Below are positions 63,224-64,000 of a DNA stretch of 64,000 bases, one piece after another (position 1 is the stretch's first letter; every line of letters begins with the position of its first letter). A program made the position numbers and the translations under genes. The stretch is taken from assembly GCF_002902965.1 (NCBI RefSeq), contig NZ_CP026106.1:2604001-2668000 (forward strand), in the 5' to 3' direction. Under the pieces are notes generated by a model. The model made no database searches. It had not been told where the DNA came from and saw only the letters and a program-made list of their open reading frames with translations. The DNA is from Paraburkholderia hospita. Lineage in GTDB: Bacteria > Pseudomonadota > Gammaproteobacteria > Burkholderiales > Burkholderiaceae.

Positions 63224-64000
63224 CTACCGGGTGCCCGACACCGCATGACCGGGCTTTCTTTTGCCTGCTTTTCTTTGCCGCGGTGTACCCGCGATGACTG
63301 CCGCCAGGCGTTGAGCAGCGGCTTTCATCTGCTCGCTGCTAAACCCTCCAAAGCCAAGAACAAGACCGGGGCGTCCCGTCTGCGGCGCGAACATGGGCGA
63401 CACAGCACGTACCGCGACGCCCTCCCTGGCGGCGCGCTCGACAACCTCCCGGTCGTCCAGCCCGTCTGCGAGCCAGAGTACGAGGTGCATCCCCTGATCG
63501 CCGGGCTCGATCCACGCAAGATCAGCGGGGAGCAAAGCTTCGATCGTATCGATCAGTTGACGCCGATGTTCGGAGTAGACATTTCGAACCTTGCGTATGT
63601 GCCGCTCCAGGTGTCCTTCCGCCATGAAGGCGGCGAGCACGTGCTGATCGGCAGTTGGCGGGTGGCGATCCATGAGCACGCGTGCACCGCAGAACGCATC
63701 GACGAGATTGCGCGGGACGATCAGATAACCCAGTCTGAGGGACGGAAACAGAATCTTGCTGAACGTACCAAGATAGATCACGCGGTCCGGAGCCAATCCT
63801 TGAAGGGCCGGAAACGGATAGCCCTCGTAACGTAGCTCGCTGTCATAGTCGTCCTCGACCACCCAGGCATCACTGCCGCGTGCCCACGCGAGCAAGGCCG
63901 TGCGCCGCGCCATGCTCAAGGGCATCCCCAAAGGATACTGATGGGACGGCGTAACGAATGCCGCGCGTGCATGCGGGGCCATGTTTATGCCAGCCTCGAC
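63224..64000 (-). CDS. MocR-type regulator, aminotransferase domain (5' part outside window)
   Basis: The C-terminal 258 residues of a MocR/PdxR-like regulator: a fold-type I aminotransferase domain whose N-terminal GntR domain would lie beyond the right edge. Visible are FVTPSHQYPLGMPLSMARR, VVEDDYDSELRY with the ring-binding Asp, and YLGTFSKILFPSLRLGY with the PLP Lys. The frame continues into the edge (VEAGIN before MAPHARA), so the internal Met is not the start. Such proteins often control amino-acid or vitamin B6 genes. Confidence 0.9.
   Translation of the reverse strand, partial: VEAGINMAPHARAAFVTPSHQYPLGMPLSMARRTALLAWARGSDAWVVEDDYDSELRYEGYPFPALQGLAPDRVIYLGTFSKILFPSLRLGYLIVPRNLVDAFCGARVLMDRHPPTADQHVLAAFMAEGHLERHIRKVRNVYSEHRRQLIDTIEALLPADLAWIEPGDQGMHLVLWLADGLDDREVVERAAREGVAVRAVSPMFAPQTGRPGLVLGFGGFSSEQMKAAAQRLAAVIAGTPRQRKAGKRKPGHAVSGTR

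Noticed and set aside
1..64000. CRISPR arrays, tRNA or rRNA genes, insertion sequences, prophage
   Set aside because: No regularly spaced repeats, tRNA-like cloverleaf with TTCGA arm, transposase or phage gene was recognised on reading; a dedicated scan could not be run.

Overview
The window is GC-rich, densely coded DNA with many 4-nt ATGA/GTGA gene overlaps. Gene content (DUF4148 lipoprotein, DUF6232 protein, ACS/AAHS/OFA transporters, mxaRSACKL, MocR and LysR regulators) points to a Burkholderiaceae replicon, most likely Paraburkholderia or Caballeronia. It reads as a chromosome or chromid region rich in accessory catabolism. I saw no rRNA, tRNA, insertion sequence, phage gene or CRISPR array.

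Region by region. (1) 1-10.5 kb is an uncharacterised catabolic locus. A plus-strand run (spinster-type MFS, etfB, etfA, MmgE/PrpD, Bcr/CflA-type MFS) converges on a minus-strand run (ACS-type MFS, cytochrome P450, SDR), and a truncated FAD monooxygenase sits at the left edge. (2) 10.5-26 kb holds general functions: a possible leader plus a DUF6232 membrane protein, an aspartic-protease-like lipoprotein, glycogen phosphorylase, a DHA2 drug-type transporter, threonine aldolase, a periplasmic binding protein translationally coupled to a CHASE-PAS-GGDEF-EAL enzyme, and a CPBP protease. (3) 26-30 kb has two carboxylate transporters (AAHS and oxalate/formate types) flanking an 887-bp AT-rich gap with a strong small-RNA candidate. 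(4) 30.1-35.4 kb is a complete, tightly overlapped mxaR-S-A-C-K-L operon (methanol dehydrogenase maturation set) with no dehydrogenase structural gene in the window. (5) 35.8-43.2 kb contains small regulator/enzyme pairs (HxlR-SDR, tautomerase, two hydrolases, MarR, SnoaL-like, LysR, MFS).

(6) 43.6-62.8 kb is the most interesting part: two adjacent carbohydrate loci. The left one, all minus strand, runs GntR regulator, MtnK-like kinase, MtnA-like isomerase, class II aldolase, ribose-type ABC importer (binding protein, ATPase, permease), DhaK, DhaL. It looks like uptake of a pentose-like sugar followed by 1-phosphorylation, aldose-to-ketose isomerisation and aldol cleavage to dihydroxyacetone phosphate plus an aldehyde. 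The right one is a polyol/ketose locus: a ketose 3-epimerase and MalK/UgpC-type ATPase on the minus strand, divergent from binding protein, two permeases, SorC-type regulator, L-xylulose-reductase-like SDR, xylitol-dehydrogenase-like and erythritol/L-threitol-dehydrogenase-like enzymes. The enzymes can be arranged as L-ribulose to L-xylulose to xylitol to D-xylulose. A promoter with an overlapping inverted-repeat operator lies in the divergent gap, and a perfect 14-bp palindrome lies upstream of the GntR gene.

(7) The right edge has a DUF4148 lipoprotein and a truncated MocR-type regulator. Functions are inferred from motifs and family memory by reading only; no database search was possible.
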